In this document: positions 46,081 through 57,844 of the stretch, one piece after another
How the letters are laid out: every line of letters begins with the position of its first letter
How positions within the stretch are numbered: the stretch's first letter is position 1
DNA from: Antitrichia curtipendula
Lineage: Eukaryota > Streptophyta > Bryopsida > Hypnales > Leucodontaceae
Assembly: GCA_951230915.1 (NCBI GenBank)
Contig: OX579642.1
Span: forward strand, 2,728,001 to 2,792,000
Reading direction: 5' to 3'
Length of the DNA: 64,000 nucleotides
Position numbers and translations under genes: made by a program
Notes under the pieces: generated by a model
The model's input: only the letters and a program-made list of their open reading frames with translations
Databases searched by the model: none
Told to the model about the DNA's origin: nothing

Positions 46081-46413
46081 CACTGTAACAAAACATGGTA
46101 AAAAAAAACCGCACTCAAAATCGAGTGCGGTTCTTTTCGCCACGTTTTTGTACAGACCCACTACGCGCGCAGTCAGCTTCTTTTGCAATTTTGCACTTCA
46201 ATTTTTAGAATTTGGGAATGTGTAACATACCATTAGAAAGGTATTAAAAATACCTTTTCAACGGTATATTACACGCTTTCAAATTTCAAAAATTGCAGTG
46301 GGAAATTGCAAAAGAAGTTGACTGCCCACTACGTGCGCCTTCACAAAAACGTGGCAAAAAGAACCGCACTCGATTTTGAGTGCGGTTTTCTTTTACCATG
46401 TTTTGTTATAGTG
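46081..46413. mobile_element. Foldback MITE with hairpin-bearing arms
   Basis: A 333-bp element that is almost entirely inverted repeat (arms about 160 bases), flanked by perfect TAA (46078-46080 and 46414-46416). The ends are CACTGTAACAAAACATGG and the inverse of CACTATAACAAAACATGG. Each arm contains its own perfect palindrome, CCGCACTC-aaaatc-GAGTGCGG. The arms are CpG-rich (acgcgcgc, acgtgcgc) in contrast to the AT-rich host DNA. A 3-bp TAA target fits Harbinger/Tourist or a CACTA relative. It is the best-preserved small element here and probably young. Confidence 0.88.
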
Positions 46414-46761
46414 TAAAATAGTCAGATTTTAGCCATTTGCCATATCAAATCCAAGACTAATACTTGGATTGTTGGATGCGACTATATTTTTGATGGAGAT
46501 TGCTTCAAGTTTGGCCCTAAAATTATACTACGTAATATGTTTTACAAATTCACCTTGGATTATCTGGTTGTAGGCGTGGATTTAGTTACTTCTTCCTCTC
46601 TCAATGACAATCAAGTTATTTTCTCTATATTTTGAGTGGATTTCGAGCTTATCTTGGAATTAAATCCTTGCTTGATGCAAGGCTTCATGTTCATTTCAAT
46701 GCACTCAACGTCTTTTACAGGGGAGCAGCATGAGTGCGAAGCCCAGGGATGTACCACATAC

Positions 46762-47052
46762 TAGGGTATGTGGCTCTAAAAGCGACCTCTAACACAGAGG
46801 TACATTTTACTTTCTTCAATGTACCAACATTATACATTTCAGGAGGGGGTTGCTTTTAGAAACCACTGCATTTCAACTTCAAAAATTTTGTAACTAATTC
46901 CACGGAGGTCCAAAAAATATGAAACAACTTGGATTAGATGCCAATTCCATTTTTCTTCCTAGTAAAATTTACTGAAAATTGTTCCAAGGAGTTTAGCTTC
47001 CCTAAAAATGCAATCAACTCTTAAAGTGTTGCTTTAAGAGCCTCCTACCTTA
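46762..47052. mobile_element. Dispersed TIR element (GCTCTAAAAGC family)
   Basis: The left end is TAGGGTATGTGGCTCTAAAAGC and the right end the inverse of TAAGGTAGGAGGCTCTTAAAGC. The interior matches 18919-19190 (tcttcaatgtaccaac, aacttcaaaaatt..gtaactaattccac). No frame is inside. The target duplication is unclear. Confidence 0.6.
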
Positions 47053-47088
47053 TACAAGCTTGACTGGAGGTTTAGCAACTGTTTGTTA

Positions 47089-47985
47089 CTGTACAGTACC
47101 CGGCAAGCACGAATCGTCCACTCCATTTTGCCAGTCAAAAGAAAATTGTAGAATGTATCATATGGTTAACATTTTTCATCTTGCATAATTAACATTCACT
47201 TCTTATGCAATTCCGATCAAGCATACCAAATTTGAATTTCAGAAAATCAAAATTCTATTTTTGGTGAATTCTTTCATTAAATTTTAATGATTTTATACAA
47301 TAATTCATTGAAAAATATAGATGATGAATTTTTTTAATTCAATTGCGGCAATATGTAGGAAATACCTACACGCACATCTTTCCTTCAATAGGCATTTCCA
47401 AAAACTTTTAGAATTTCCTCACAAAGGTTTCAAAGGTTGTCGTGACAATGTCCAATTTTTGAAAAATAGATATTTCTTTATTGTAATTAGATTTTGGCAA
47501 AACAACTATACATTCATGTTCAAATGTACAAAATTAGTAACAACATAAAGGTCAAATAGAAAAATCTAATTACAATAAAGAAATATCTATTTTTCAAAAA
47601 TTGGACATTGTCACGACAACCTTTGAAACCTTTGTGAGGAAATTCTAAAAGTTTTTGGAAATGTCTATTGAAGGAAAGATGTGCGTGTAAATGTTTCCTA
47701 TATATTGTCGCAATTGAATTTAAAAAATTAATCACCAACGATTTTCAATCAATTATCATATAAAACTATGAATTTTAAGTGAAATAATTCACTAAAAATG
47801 CAATTTTACTTTTTTGAAACCCAAATTTGGTATGCTTGATTGGAAGTGCGTAAGAATTGACTGTTGATCATGCAAGACAAAAAATGTCAATCATAATATA
47901 TATTGTTCAAAGTTCTTTTGATTGGCAGAATGGGGTGGACGATTCAAAGTTGCCGGGTACTGTACAATGCCAAATGCAAGTTTCA
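47089..47985. mobile_element. Long foldback element, about 415-bp arms
   Basis: The left arm (about 47089-47508) and right arm (about 47565-47985) are inverse copies from acagtacccggc through to ctaattacaataaagaaat, with a spacer of about 55 bases. Mirrored frames on both strands (47321-47548 plus, 47520-47738 minus) come from this symmetry. A solo arm fragment lies at 1530-1755. Confidence 0.85.
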
Positions 47986-48471
47986 GCTTATGTTGCCAAG
48001 GGCTTGGCTAGGGCGGGGGCATGTATAGCTTTAGAGTTGGTCATCGCAGCCAGCCCATGCTCCGTTATCCATACAACAAACATGATGTACGGTGGGCACC
48101 TCCAAATGTGCCACTAATCCTAAACTGCCATCTTCACCTTATGTTCATCTCCAAAATCAATTATGTACCTATCTAAAAGAAACACATTTAGAATCAAACT
48201 TTATTCCTTCATAATTTTTGCATATAGTATCCAAATGTTGCATTTTTTTGGTGCACTGGAACCTCCTTTCACTTGCCAATAAGGAAATATGAAAATTTGA
48301 ATAGTCTATTAATAGTAAATATGCATAGTAGCAATTGGTGGCGGCTTTGGAGGTACCCACCTTAATGAAACTTGGAGTTTAATTTTAGAACAGGCATGTC
48401 TTTGAAAGAGGAGGATTGTAGTTAGCCTTTTCCAATTTGAAGTTGAAGGAAATTATCCGGTGAGAATTTGA

Positions 48472-48897
48472 TAAGGTAGGAGGCTCAGAAATGGCACATC
48501 TAAGGGCAGGTCCGCCTTTTTCATGTATTTCATTGGACGGGAATAATTTTATCTCATTTGTTAAACAAAGAAAAATAGATGAGGAATCTAATCCAAGTAG
48601 ATTTATATTTTTTTTCAAGTATTTTTGAATTACTTATGAATTTCCAAACGATTTGGATCATAAGTCCCTATTTATGACCCTAGGAGTCTTTTATAAACGG
48701 TTCACTTGCAATTCTAAAGAAAGATGGGGGAAGCAAAACAAAGCAAATGATTGACTCTTGTAGTTGATAATGCTTTTCTTTTCCTTGATTCATTCAATGA
48801 CTATACATGTCAATTTCAGAACCAACTCATGTCCATTTCACATCCACTTACAGGGTCTGTTTCTATTGCGTGTTCCATTTCAGAGCCTCCTACTTTA
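48472..48897. mobile_element. TIR element (GGAGGCTCAGAAATGG ends)
   Basis: The left end is TAAGGTAGGAGGCTCAGAAATGG and the right end the inverse of TAAAGTAGGAGGCTCTGAAATGG, giving about 23-bp terminal repeats. The first 14 bases match the right terminus of the 46762-47052 element, so the two are probably related. The flanks carry a partial direct repeat (ccggtgagaatttgataagg, and ccgggagattttgataagg beyond the right end). Confidence 0.65.
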
Positions 48898-49617
48898 GTA
48901 CAGGAAATGAACCGGGAGATTTTGATAAGGTGAAGATGCAACGAGGGCTCTTTGAGAAGAAAAACAGAAAAAAAACTCGTTCTACAAAGAGGAGGCAAAT
49001 TGCTGGAGCAGCTCCCCCGAATGTACTTGCAATGATGTAAGTTACCGTACTTGTAGCCTTCCTACCCTTCATGTTTGGCTAACCGTAGAGCAAGCATGCA
49101 AAACGTTTATCTTGTGGAACCTAGAAATCAATGGAAGCTTATTATTTAGGGTAGCTTCCATATGAACTGAAAAGTGGCATGAGCTTATTACGACACGTCT
49201 CCAAAAAGCAGGTCAGGTCTTCAAATTTTATTTGAGGTTTTACTAAAAAAAACAATCTGCATGGGACAATACCACAGCGTCATTCTCTGGCTGGAGTGCA
49301 GGTTTCCAAGTTCATTGGAGTTTGAGAAGCTTCAGTTGGACTTCTGGAAAAAATAATTGGCATGCAACAGGAAAAAGCCTAGCTAGGGGTCTAGTGTTTG
49401 CTTGGGTAGGTAACGTGTCCGGGTTTGGGGAAGGTATTCAAGCTTGGGTACGGCTATAACGTAAAGGGGTTAACTTGCATTTGTACTTGTACCCATGTCT
49501 CCTTGTTGTTTGTATGTACTTCATCATTGGCATAACATTAGTGAAGAAGGGAAGGAAAGCCATTCCTTGTAGTAATGTTAATGGTGAGAAGTCATCGAAA
49601 ATGATTTAAAACTATCG

Positions 49618-49937
49618 TGGGTGATGGTCAAGTAGTAGGAACTTCTAATGGAATCTATAAGGTTCCGGGTTCAATTGCCCATGCTAACATTGTTCGAGTG
49701 GGGGCTCCATATGCTAGCTTTGTTTATTTGCATTGGGGGGGGGGGGGGGGGGGGGGCATGTGCTAATTCGCAAGGGGAGGGGGATTGTTCCTCCACTTGT
49801 TCATGATGGGGAAAAAACTCATGGTGTATATCTTTAGAAAAACTATTCCAAGTTGCCATGGATGATGTGATGTGTCTTGTATATGTCCTTGTTGCAGCCC
49901 TTGAAGGCCGCATGTTTCAAAAATAAATAAATAAATG
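49618..49937 (+). mobile_element. tRNA-derived SINE (probable)
   Basis: Polymerase III-type internal promoter words occur in order: an A-box-like TGGTCAAGTAGTAGG at about 49625-49639 and a B-box-like GGTTCAATTGCC at 49668-49679. The element ends in an A-rich tail, caaaaataaataaataaatg, at about 49918-49937. No complete tRNA cloverleaf or target duplication was found. A 22-base G run at 49735-49756 lies in the body. Confidence 0.6.
49735..49756 (+). repeat. Uninterrupted run of 22 G
   Basis: A single homopolymer of 22 guanines, followed by catg. Such a run can form quadruplex structures and is prone to length error in sequencing. Confidence 0.95.
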
Positions 49938-49939
49938 AT

Positions 49940-52460
49940 GGAAAGTGAAATATTTTGTAATTGTTTGGACCTTGACTATGAGTGAATACTTAGAGACCAA
50001 CAAGCTAAGCTTACTACTTCTTTTTCAACTACATTGTTCACCAAAGACATCCAACCTATATGAAAATAGTAATGTTGTGGTAGGTGCTAAATATTACACA
50101 TGTTTGTATGAACACTTTATGAAAACAATTTCAAATCGTGATATGCATTGGATCAATGTTTTTCTTTTAAATTTTTAAAATAAAATTTAGGTACCTAGTA
50201 GTATTGATAAATATGAATATTGATACAACAATTATCTTTTACATATATAGCAAAGGGTATGGTCTCAATTCTCTAATTTTTCTTTGTGATGCTAAATATA
50301 TAGTGAAAAAAATCAATTTTACTTCATATAAACTCCAAAATGTAAGATTGACTAAAATTCAAGGTAGATTACAAAATGATAGAACACCCTACATGTTTGG
50401 ATGAACTTCTAGGCTTTTGCAACTAGAAAATTTAATTAAGATCTTGAGCTAGGTTTTTTGAAACTCTACAAAGGCCTAAAACACCTAATTAATTAATTTA
50501 TTAAAATTTTATTAACAAAAGCTTAAGTTTTAATTGTTAATTTAGCATTGATTTGCTAAAAATATATGTATAATATTTACTAAAATGAATTTGATAATGT
50601 GTACTACAATATTGATTTGGATATTATTTTGGCACTAAAGTAATGATATTTTGTTACATATCAATCAATTAATTGAAATATCAACGTAATTAATCAAGAA
50701 AGGAGATTATTTGAATTTTGGAACTAGAATAATGATATTTTACTACATATCCATCAATTAACTAGAAAAATCATTCAATCTACTAATAATTTATAGGAAG
50801 GGACTTTTGTAATATCAATGCAATTAATCAATTAAGAAGGTAAATTAAAGTTTTTGTCTAATTCAAATTGGATTGAAGTCACATTCAAAAGCATACTATG
50901 GAAATTTAGATTCTTCTTCAACTCATTAAACTTTTAACAATTTCAAAATTCTCATATGTTTCATTTTATTAACCATTACCATATATTAGAATGAATTAAA
51001 AAATTTCATCTAAACACAAATGCATCCAATGTAAAGAAAGAAAGAATAAAATAAAAAATTTAAGTTGCCTAATTCAAGACTTTTGTTTTTAAATTTATTG
51101 AAAAATTAATGGGAATTTTGGTTAAAAGTTTTTAACACAAATTAAAAAGTTTAACATCTTTGTTACAAATAATTCACTTCTAATTTCAAAATATAATTAC
51201 CTTTTTAATTCCATTGAATTGTCCAAATTCATTTACAAGTTATCCCTAACTAATACATACATGTCTACTGACAATGGCTAGCTTTCTATAATTTTACTAT
51301 AATATTATTTTCTGTAGAGCACGATAAAAATTAGAAATTAAATAAAAATTCTTTAGAGAATGTTTAAAAAAATCATTGTGCACATATATTCCTAAACAAA
51401 AAAATACATTCCTACACTAATCTCTATATGCTTCCAATTATGACATTGTGTTAGGTTTTATTGGATGTTGTTAATTAAAAGAGAATTTCCAATTACCATA
51501 ATATATATTTTTTGGACACTATATGAATCCCTCAACAAAGACTAATATAAATTTTTAAACGACATAACGTCCTATAATTTTAACCAGAGTGTTGAAGAAT
51601 TTTTTCCATTCTCTACAAAGTACATTTATATTGTCAAGATCAAGTTCTTTCCCAATCCCGAATACTAATGCATTGACCAATCAAATTTTGTTTTAGGGCA
51701 ATTGTTTAGTTCAATCTTTAAGCCGTTGTACAAGGTTCCTTGAAAAGGTTAACTGAAATAGCGGGGCCAATTTTCACTATGTCACAATGTTCCAATTCTA
51801 CATGGCCCGAATGATGGCCAACTGCCAACTTTGTTGAATAGTTGAAGAACAATAAAATTTTGGAATTTGGAGCTCCACAATTTGAAGGACAAAGCTCCAA
51901 CTTTCAATTCCAAGTTTTTTTACACATAATAGTTTACGGTGTCGTGGAGTTTACTACCTATCCAAAAAAGCATGGGGTTCCTAGAGTCCTGGTTGTAATA
52001 AATGTTTGTGAAAAGAGAAGAAATTCCAAAAGACTACATTAACTTTTATCAACACTTAATCTAATCCACATAATCTAAAAGAACCTAGTTTCTCAATAGT
52101 AAAGATAACAACGCTATTGCTTTAGCGAATTCCCTTCACTTGCAATCCTAATCTCAAAGCTCAACATTCAATATTTGTAAGATGCAATAGCACTTGAATC
52201 CCTCTCCAATTTGCTTACTGCATCCTCTCAAACTCTAAAGTTAAATGCTCTTAAGAACATAAAAAATAAAAGCAATCCACAACCACAATACTCAGTAAGG
52301 ATATAATTTGCAAAGAAAAATGACTCCATTAAGTGATGATACATTTAATCAATTTGAGTTTCTCCCAACTTAGATTGAAAGTTTTTTCAAATTAAGTCCA
52401 TCCAAATCAAAAGAGAAAGCTAAGTATTGAAAAACAAGAGTTTCAAAGAAGGAAATTAAG
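49940..52460. other. AT-rich intergenic
   Basis: No gene or clear element recognised. Frames are short and Lys/Asn/Ile-rich, as expected from the base composition. Confidence 0.5.
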
Positions 52461-53334
52461 CCTTTAACCCCTAAAGGCCCAAGGCCATTTTTTTGTGAAA
52501 ACCTCTCAAACCTGTCCCTACTACTGCGTTCATTGAAATTTTCAACAATTAAAAAAAAATCTAACCATAGGATCTTGTAGTAGAATTATAGAAGAAGAAG
52601 TGGTAAAATTTTGTGACATTTGACCATAGGAATTGAAAGATATAAGCATTTGCAAGGAAATCTTTTTACTTTTTTCATTGTACCCAACAATTTTAAATGC
52701 CTTTGACCATTGCTTGTGGAAAAATAATTCACTATGATTTTAAATTAAAAAATTTATTGTATTCAACATAATGTTATTCATATCTTCAAAAAAATTCAAA
52801 CCAAAAATGACATGGAACACATTTTTTTTAAATCTTGCAATGCAACAATACCCAAAAGTTTATAATGCACAACATAATTTTTTGAATACATTTGCCACCA
52901 CATAATTTTGAAACTTAGAAATCCAAATGGTAGATTAAAGACATATTAATCTTTACAAAGAAATTCACAAATTTTTTTTGGAAAAAAACAAATCCTCTAC
53001 TCCTATAGAATTCAAAAGGACTATGTAAATAATTTATAGGGGCTTTAGGCATGCTTTGGAAAATGGGTTCACCTCCATTCTCAGTCTAATCCTAGCATGT
53101 TCTTTTCATTGGGAACTGTAAGCTTGACATCTTTCATCCACCTTCTTTCAAGGCATTCAAACGGTGGACACACTAAGAAAAGGCACAAAGTGAAGTATGC
53201 AATGTAAGGTAATTTTGTTGCTTGAAAGTTGAAGTATTAAAAAAATTAAATTTAAATCCATTGAGACACTTCGGATAGCTTTAGAAGTAGTTTTAACTTG
53301 TTTTGAATTACAAATGAGAAAATAAGCTTTTTAA

Positions 53335-53925
53335 CCCCTAAAGGACCAAGTGTCCGTTCAACGTACGCAAGAAATCTCGGGTAGGTTCCTATGAAGTCAT
53401 TTTTGGTCAGATGTTCATGAAATTTGGACACAATGTACATATATGTGCCTCCTTCGTGAAAAAATAATTTTTTTCCCAATCGGGTGCCCGGATCAAAAGT
53501 TATGCTGCCTTGAACTTTTGGGGCAGCTCGAGCAATTTGGGAATCTTTGGAGAATCTTTTGCAGAAAAGCTCATCAACTTTTGAAATTTGGCATGTATGT
53601 AACTAATAAAATATGGCATACAATTGTCTAGAAAAAAACAAATTTAAATACTCAAATCACATTCTAAGCGTAGTCAAACTTTGTTAGCTATCTTGGGGCG
53701 GTTTCAAAAAAAAACATTTTCTTCAAACTTCAAACGTTATAATCTTTCAATCCACGCGGTCAAATTGGCTGAAATTTTTTCCACACTTTGGTAAAATACT
53801 TTACTTTAGTTATCTACGGTTGAAGTTTCAAAAAAAAGTTTCAATTTTTAGTTTTGATTAACAAACTAAAAAACCACAGTTTTTGACAATGTCTCCCTGA
53901 ATACCCCCCTCGGTCCTTTAGGGGT
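53335..53925. mobile_element. piggyBac-like TTAA element (copy G), nested
   Basis: Perfect TTAA on both sides (53331-53334 and 53926-53929) and perfect 13-bp ends CCCCTAAAGGACC. The interior includes the degenerate catgaaatttggacacaatgtac and aatctttcaatccacgcggtcaaa words. No transposase. It is nested within copy E. Confidence 0.87.
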
Positions 53926-53934
53926 TAAATACAT

Positions 53935-54425
53935 ATGGGATGGTAGGAGGTAGAACAATCCATGTTAGATTTGCAAATTAGAATTAGTAGGAGCCCAACT
54001 ATTCATAGTTAAGTTCAAAGTAGGAATTGTGTTTGAAGTAGAATTTCAAATTTCATTTAGGCATAGTAGAATTAAAAAAATTAAAAAAAGCTTTTAATTT
54101 AAAGAAGTTAGAAAATCAAAGTAACTTTTCATCTCCAATGTCCATCTGAACTTTCAAGCCTCCAATCAAAAGTTATGGACAAATTTCTAAGAAAAGTTGG
54201 AAGAGAATTTTGTTTGACATTTTCAAACATCCTCTCTAAATTTTGTCTATAAGTTTTGACTGGAGGATCTAAATCTCAAACGGATTTTTGAAGATGAAAT
54301 TTATTTTTATTTCACAATTTATTATACTCAAAGTTTTTTGAAAAAAAACCCTAATATGCCTAAATGAGGTCTAAAATTATACTTCAAACACAAATCCTAA
54401 GTTTTGACAATGAGTACTCAAGCTT
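53935..54425. repeat. Foldback module related to 41510-42095
   Basis: The arms are inverse to each other (gtgtttgaagtagaattt versus the inverse of gtgtttgaagtataatttt; catttaggcata on both sides). It shares gagatttga/ta..ctccaatc, aaaagttat and aaatttagtgaa-type words with the module at 41510-42095, but is more diverged. Confidence 0.75.
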
Positions 54426-55974
54426 TCATCTTCAATTTATTCCATATCCTTTGTGAATTCATGAGAGACAATGGATTTCATTATAAAAACAACTCTTCTA
54501 ATAAGCTTCTCACTAAATGTCAAATGAATGAAGCAATTTCTACACTTTGCTAATTCAACTTTTTAATGAAAAATTCTCACATTGGTATTTCTCATTTATT
54601 TATAAATTTATTTCCCAAATCTTAGAATTTTTGCCATGAAACCATGGCAAGAAATCCTAGAGTCTTTGACATTGACTAATGGTCTCAACCCTTCATATGT
54701 TGTCTACCCTAGTCTTTGTCCTTATAATCAACAAGGCATGTGCATTTGTCCCTCGGCTCAATCAACAAAATTTTGGCAACCCGACCTGCCCTTTGAGTTG
54801 AAATTTACTTAAAAAGGTCTATAACTTCTTCACTTGGCATTGGATTGAAATAAAAATTGAATATCCATGAAGCTCTTGCTAAGCTACACATCCACATAAA
54901 GTTTCAAAAAATTCAAGTAAAATTGCAGCTCACAAGAACCTATCCAAACTCCAAAAAAACTCTCGTAGGGACAATGGGCCTTTAGAAGTTGAGTACCCAC
55001 AAGAAGGTCACAAGGTTGCAAACAATATGGAACAAATGCTTAATAAAATCCTAAACCCAATAAGGCTAGCCACCCAAGAGTCTACCCTCCCCCAACAAGG
55101 CTAACCACCCATGGATTCTAACCACCCCAACGAGCCTAACCACCTCTCAATTTGGAACCGACTTAAAAATAGTAAAACTACTAAATGACCCACATCACAA
55201 CAACGACAAAAATAGGTCTAAAATAGAACCCAAAAGTCAAAATTCCTATTTTGGAGGCATTTCATGCTTAGAATTTGCAATGGACAAATTTGCATACAAA
55301 ATTTCACCTCTAAAAGGTGGTTTGATTCAAGGATTTGTGTGTATTACATACAAAATAATAGTTGGATCTTCAAATAAGAGTTGGATTTAGCCAAAATAGA
55401 ATTCCAACTCTTGCTCCAAATCCTTCTTTTTTGGTGCTAAAATTTTGAAAAGTGCTATAATGTAGGCATTTTAAAAGTGAATCAAGACTCCGAGATTAAA
55501 CTTAGTACTTAGAGGAAGCCCCAAACTTTATTTTTTAGCTCCTTACCTTAAATCTAATCTTGAGAATTAAATGGAATCTTGGACTTAGAACGTACAGATG
55601 AAGAATCCAACCTATAGTTTGTCTATCTTATTGGTGCACCTAAAATAGACCTTGCACTATCATATTCAAAAGTTATCTAATTTAGATGTGAATCTAATAG
55701 GGTTCGTTTTGCAACATCATCCCTTTTTGCAACAATCTATTGTATACCATCTCCAACAATCTAACTCATAAATCCACTCTAATGATTTGAGGACGAATGG
55801 TGAACAATAAATGTTTGGTCCCACCCAAATATTCTCTTTTGTACAACAAAAATTACAATTGTTTTGCAACTCCACCAAATAATTATTTTCATGTTTGATA
55901 ATGACATCAACAATGATGAGAATCTTTTGCTTAGTTTGCCAACACAACGAGACTTGCCATTGATTAGAAATTAA

Positions 55975-56870
55975 CCCCTAAAGTCCCATTGTCCCTTTGG
56001 GAGACAAAATGGATTTGGGGAAGGCTTCTATGGTCTCAATATGTTTTCAGATTTTTTGAATTTTTTGTGGAGATAGATAAACACACTAGCTTTACAAAAA
56101 TATATTTTAAATTTCAATCAGAGCAAAGGAGCAAAAGTTATGGAACACAAAAAACATTTTTTAGTTCAGCAAGCCAAACAAAAACTTCAAAAACTTGAAG
56201 TAAAAAATTTAAAAACTTTGTTTTGTATAGATTATACTTTTATGTACATATCAAGCTTTGGTTTCTTCCATTTGGATTTGTTATGTGAAAGTTATGGACA
56301 ATCATAGCATCTTCTTGACAAAATAACTTGTAGGATTTATTTCTAACCTCAATTTTCACAAATTTTCAGAAAGAAAAGTTTTGCAAGGTTAAAATCTCTT
56401 GCTAGAACAATCTAGCCATTGAAATTAGTGTGTTTCAATTCCATCTTAGAGCTATCAACAATTTAGATTTTCCTTCAATCTTGAACCTACTTCTACTTCA
56501 CAATTTTTTAATGAGTAAAAACTAGTGTTTTTTTGTTTTTTTTAAATGCCTAAACTTTCAACTCAATTCTTTATTGTATAAAATTAGAAGTTCAAAGTCA
56601 ATAGAGCAAAAATTATAAGTGATGAAGGTTCAAAGCCAAATAATGTAGTTGAGCAAGGTGCAAAAAAAAATTTGATTTCCTTCACTTGAAATAAAATATC
56701 TTGCAATCTACACGGTCAAAGTTTGTGAAATTTCTGCCACACATTCAAATACTAGTCTAGTACAAGATCCTCTGGTTATATATGAAGAGGGGAAAACAAT
56801 TTTGCACTTTGCTAAAGAAATGGCAGTTTTGAGTGTTTTTGATGGAAAAGAGGCCTTGGGACTTCAAAGG
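55975..56870. mobile_element. piggyBac-like TTAA element (copy H)
   Basis: TTAA on both sides (55971-55974 and 56871-56874). Ends CCCCTAAAGTCCCA and the inverse of CCTTTGAAGTCCCAAGG. The interior includes agttatggacaatc and tttcttgacaaaataacttg, shared with 58440-58510 and the inverse of 36250-36300. Non-coding. Confidence 0.8.
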
Positions 56871-56877
56871 TTAAATT

Positions 56878-57836
56878 ATTGTAAGTGGTTCATAAAGCGA
56901 TCCGCTTCTTGAGACAGTCATGTAGGTGGTTCCAAAACAAATTAAGTGGTGGTTCTAAAACGGACATTAAGTGGATTGTCAACAATGTGAGCATAATTAA
57001 GACTTGTCATTTACTGCTTTAAACTTTGCCAATGGATGGATTACGAGCTAGGGAGGGTCCATTTTAAAGCCAGTGTGTGTTCACTTAATTTTTCTAAATG
57101 AGAATTGATTGTCCAATTGCCTTCTTACAAATGTTAAAAGAATGTAGTGTCTGTTTAATTTTAGGGCCGCTTTACACCTAGAGGCCGGGCCAATTTGGTG
57201 TGTCAGAGGTCAAGAATCATGGCTTGTGATTGGTTGAAAGGCTTGAATCAGCCTCAACCCCTTTACACTTAGAGGCCGGGCCAATTTGTTATGTCAGAGT
57301 TTTTTTTCCTCAAATAGATGATCTGACATGGCCCGAGCATGGCCCCAGCTTGTTGAATTGGGTGCACCAAAAATGGGAGCCCAATTCAAGGCCAATTCTT
57401 GGCCTGAAGGCCAATGTCAGATTTAATGAGGCTGGCTTCTAACCCAAGAATGGGCTGAAATTTTGGGCAATTGGCTTGGTGAAAAATTGGCCCGGCCTCT
57501 AGGTGTAAAGCGGCCCTTAGTAAGGGTCGCATTTAGAAACCTTGTGTATTACTTTTTGCATGCGACAGTGCTTGTTTTGGGTCAAGACATATCTTTTTTC
57601 AGACTGCATGTGTGTGGGTTTTGTAGGACCTAGGATCACAAATAGTTGCCTATGACAGAATTCTTTGAAAATTCATCAGTAATTCATAAATACTCCAAAA
57701 AATATGAAACCACTTGTGTTAGATTCTGCATCAAATTTTCTTCAGGTGAAAAATAAGGAAAAATATTTTTGAGCATCTGAAACACATCAAAAAGACCCAA
57801 CAGCCCTTAAAGGGTCGCTTTATGAGCCACTTACCT
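56878..57836. mobile_element. TIR element disrupted by a Tourist-like MITE
   Basis: Left end TAAGTGGTTCATAAAGCGATCC, right end the inverse of TAAGTGGCTCATAAAGCGACCC (about 22 bases, two mismatches), so the terminal repeats are well kept. It resembles the 46762-47052 family in the GCTC(T/A)..AAAGCGA core and in the aaaaatatgaaac interior near 57700. A Tourist-like MITE sits inside at 57164-57516. Confidence 0.75.
57164..57516. mobile_element. Tourist-like (PIF/Harbinger) MITE
   Basis: Flanked by TTA on both sides (57161-57163 and 57517-57519). Its terminal repeats of over 30 bases are nearly perfect: GGGCCGCTTTACACCTAGAG on the left and its inverse on the right, continuing through GCCGGGCCAATTT. 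The left terminal segment is repeated once more internally, from about 57259. TTA targets and GGGC ends match Tourist/Harbinger. Confidence 0.88.
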
Positions 57837-57844
57837 TAACGATT

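Larger units (their letters stand above)
52468..54988. mobile_element. piggyBac-like element (copy E) with insertions
   Basis: Left end CCCCTAAAGGCCCAAGG after TTAA (52464-52467); right end GGGCCTTTAGAAG before TTGA (54989-54992). The outer left part (ccataggatcttgta, gaaagatataagc) and outer right part (attggattgaaat, gctacaca, gaacctatcc) match the two halves of copy A in order. The long middle is therefore inserted DNA: a second TTAA element at 53335-53925 and a foldback at 53935-54425. Confidence 0.7.

Noticed and set aside
47321..47738. Mirror-image frames on both strands encoding nearly the same peptide
   Set aside because: Direct result of the foldback symmetry; not a gene pair.
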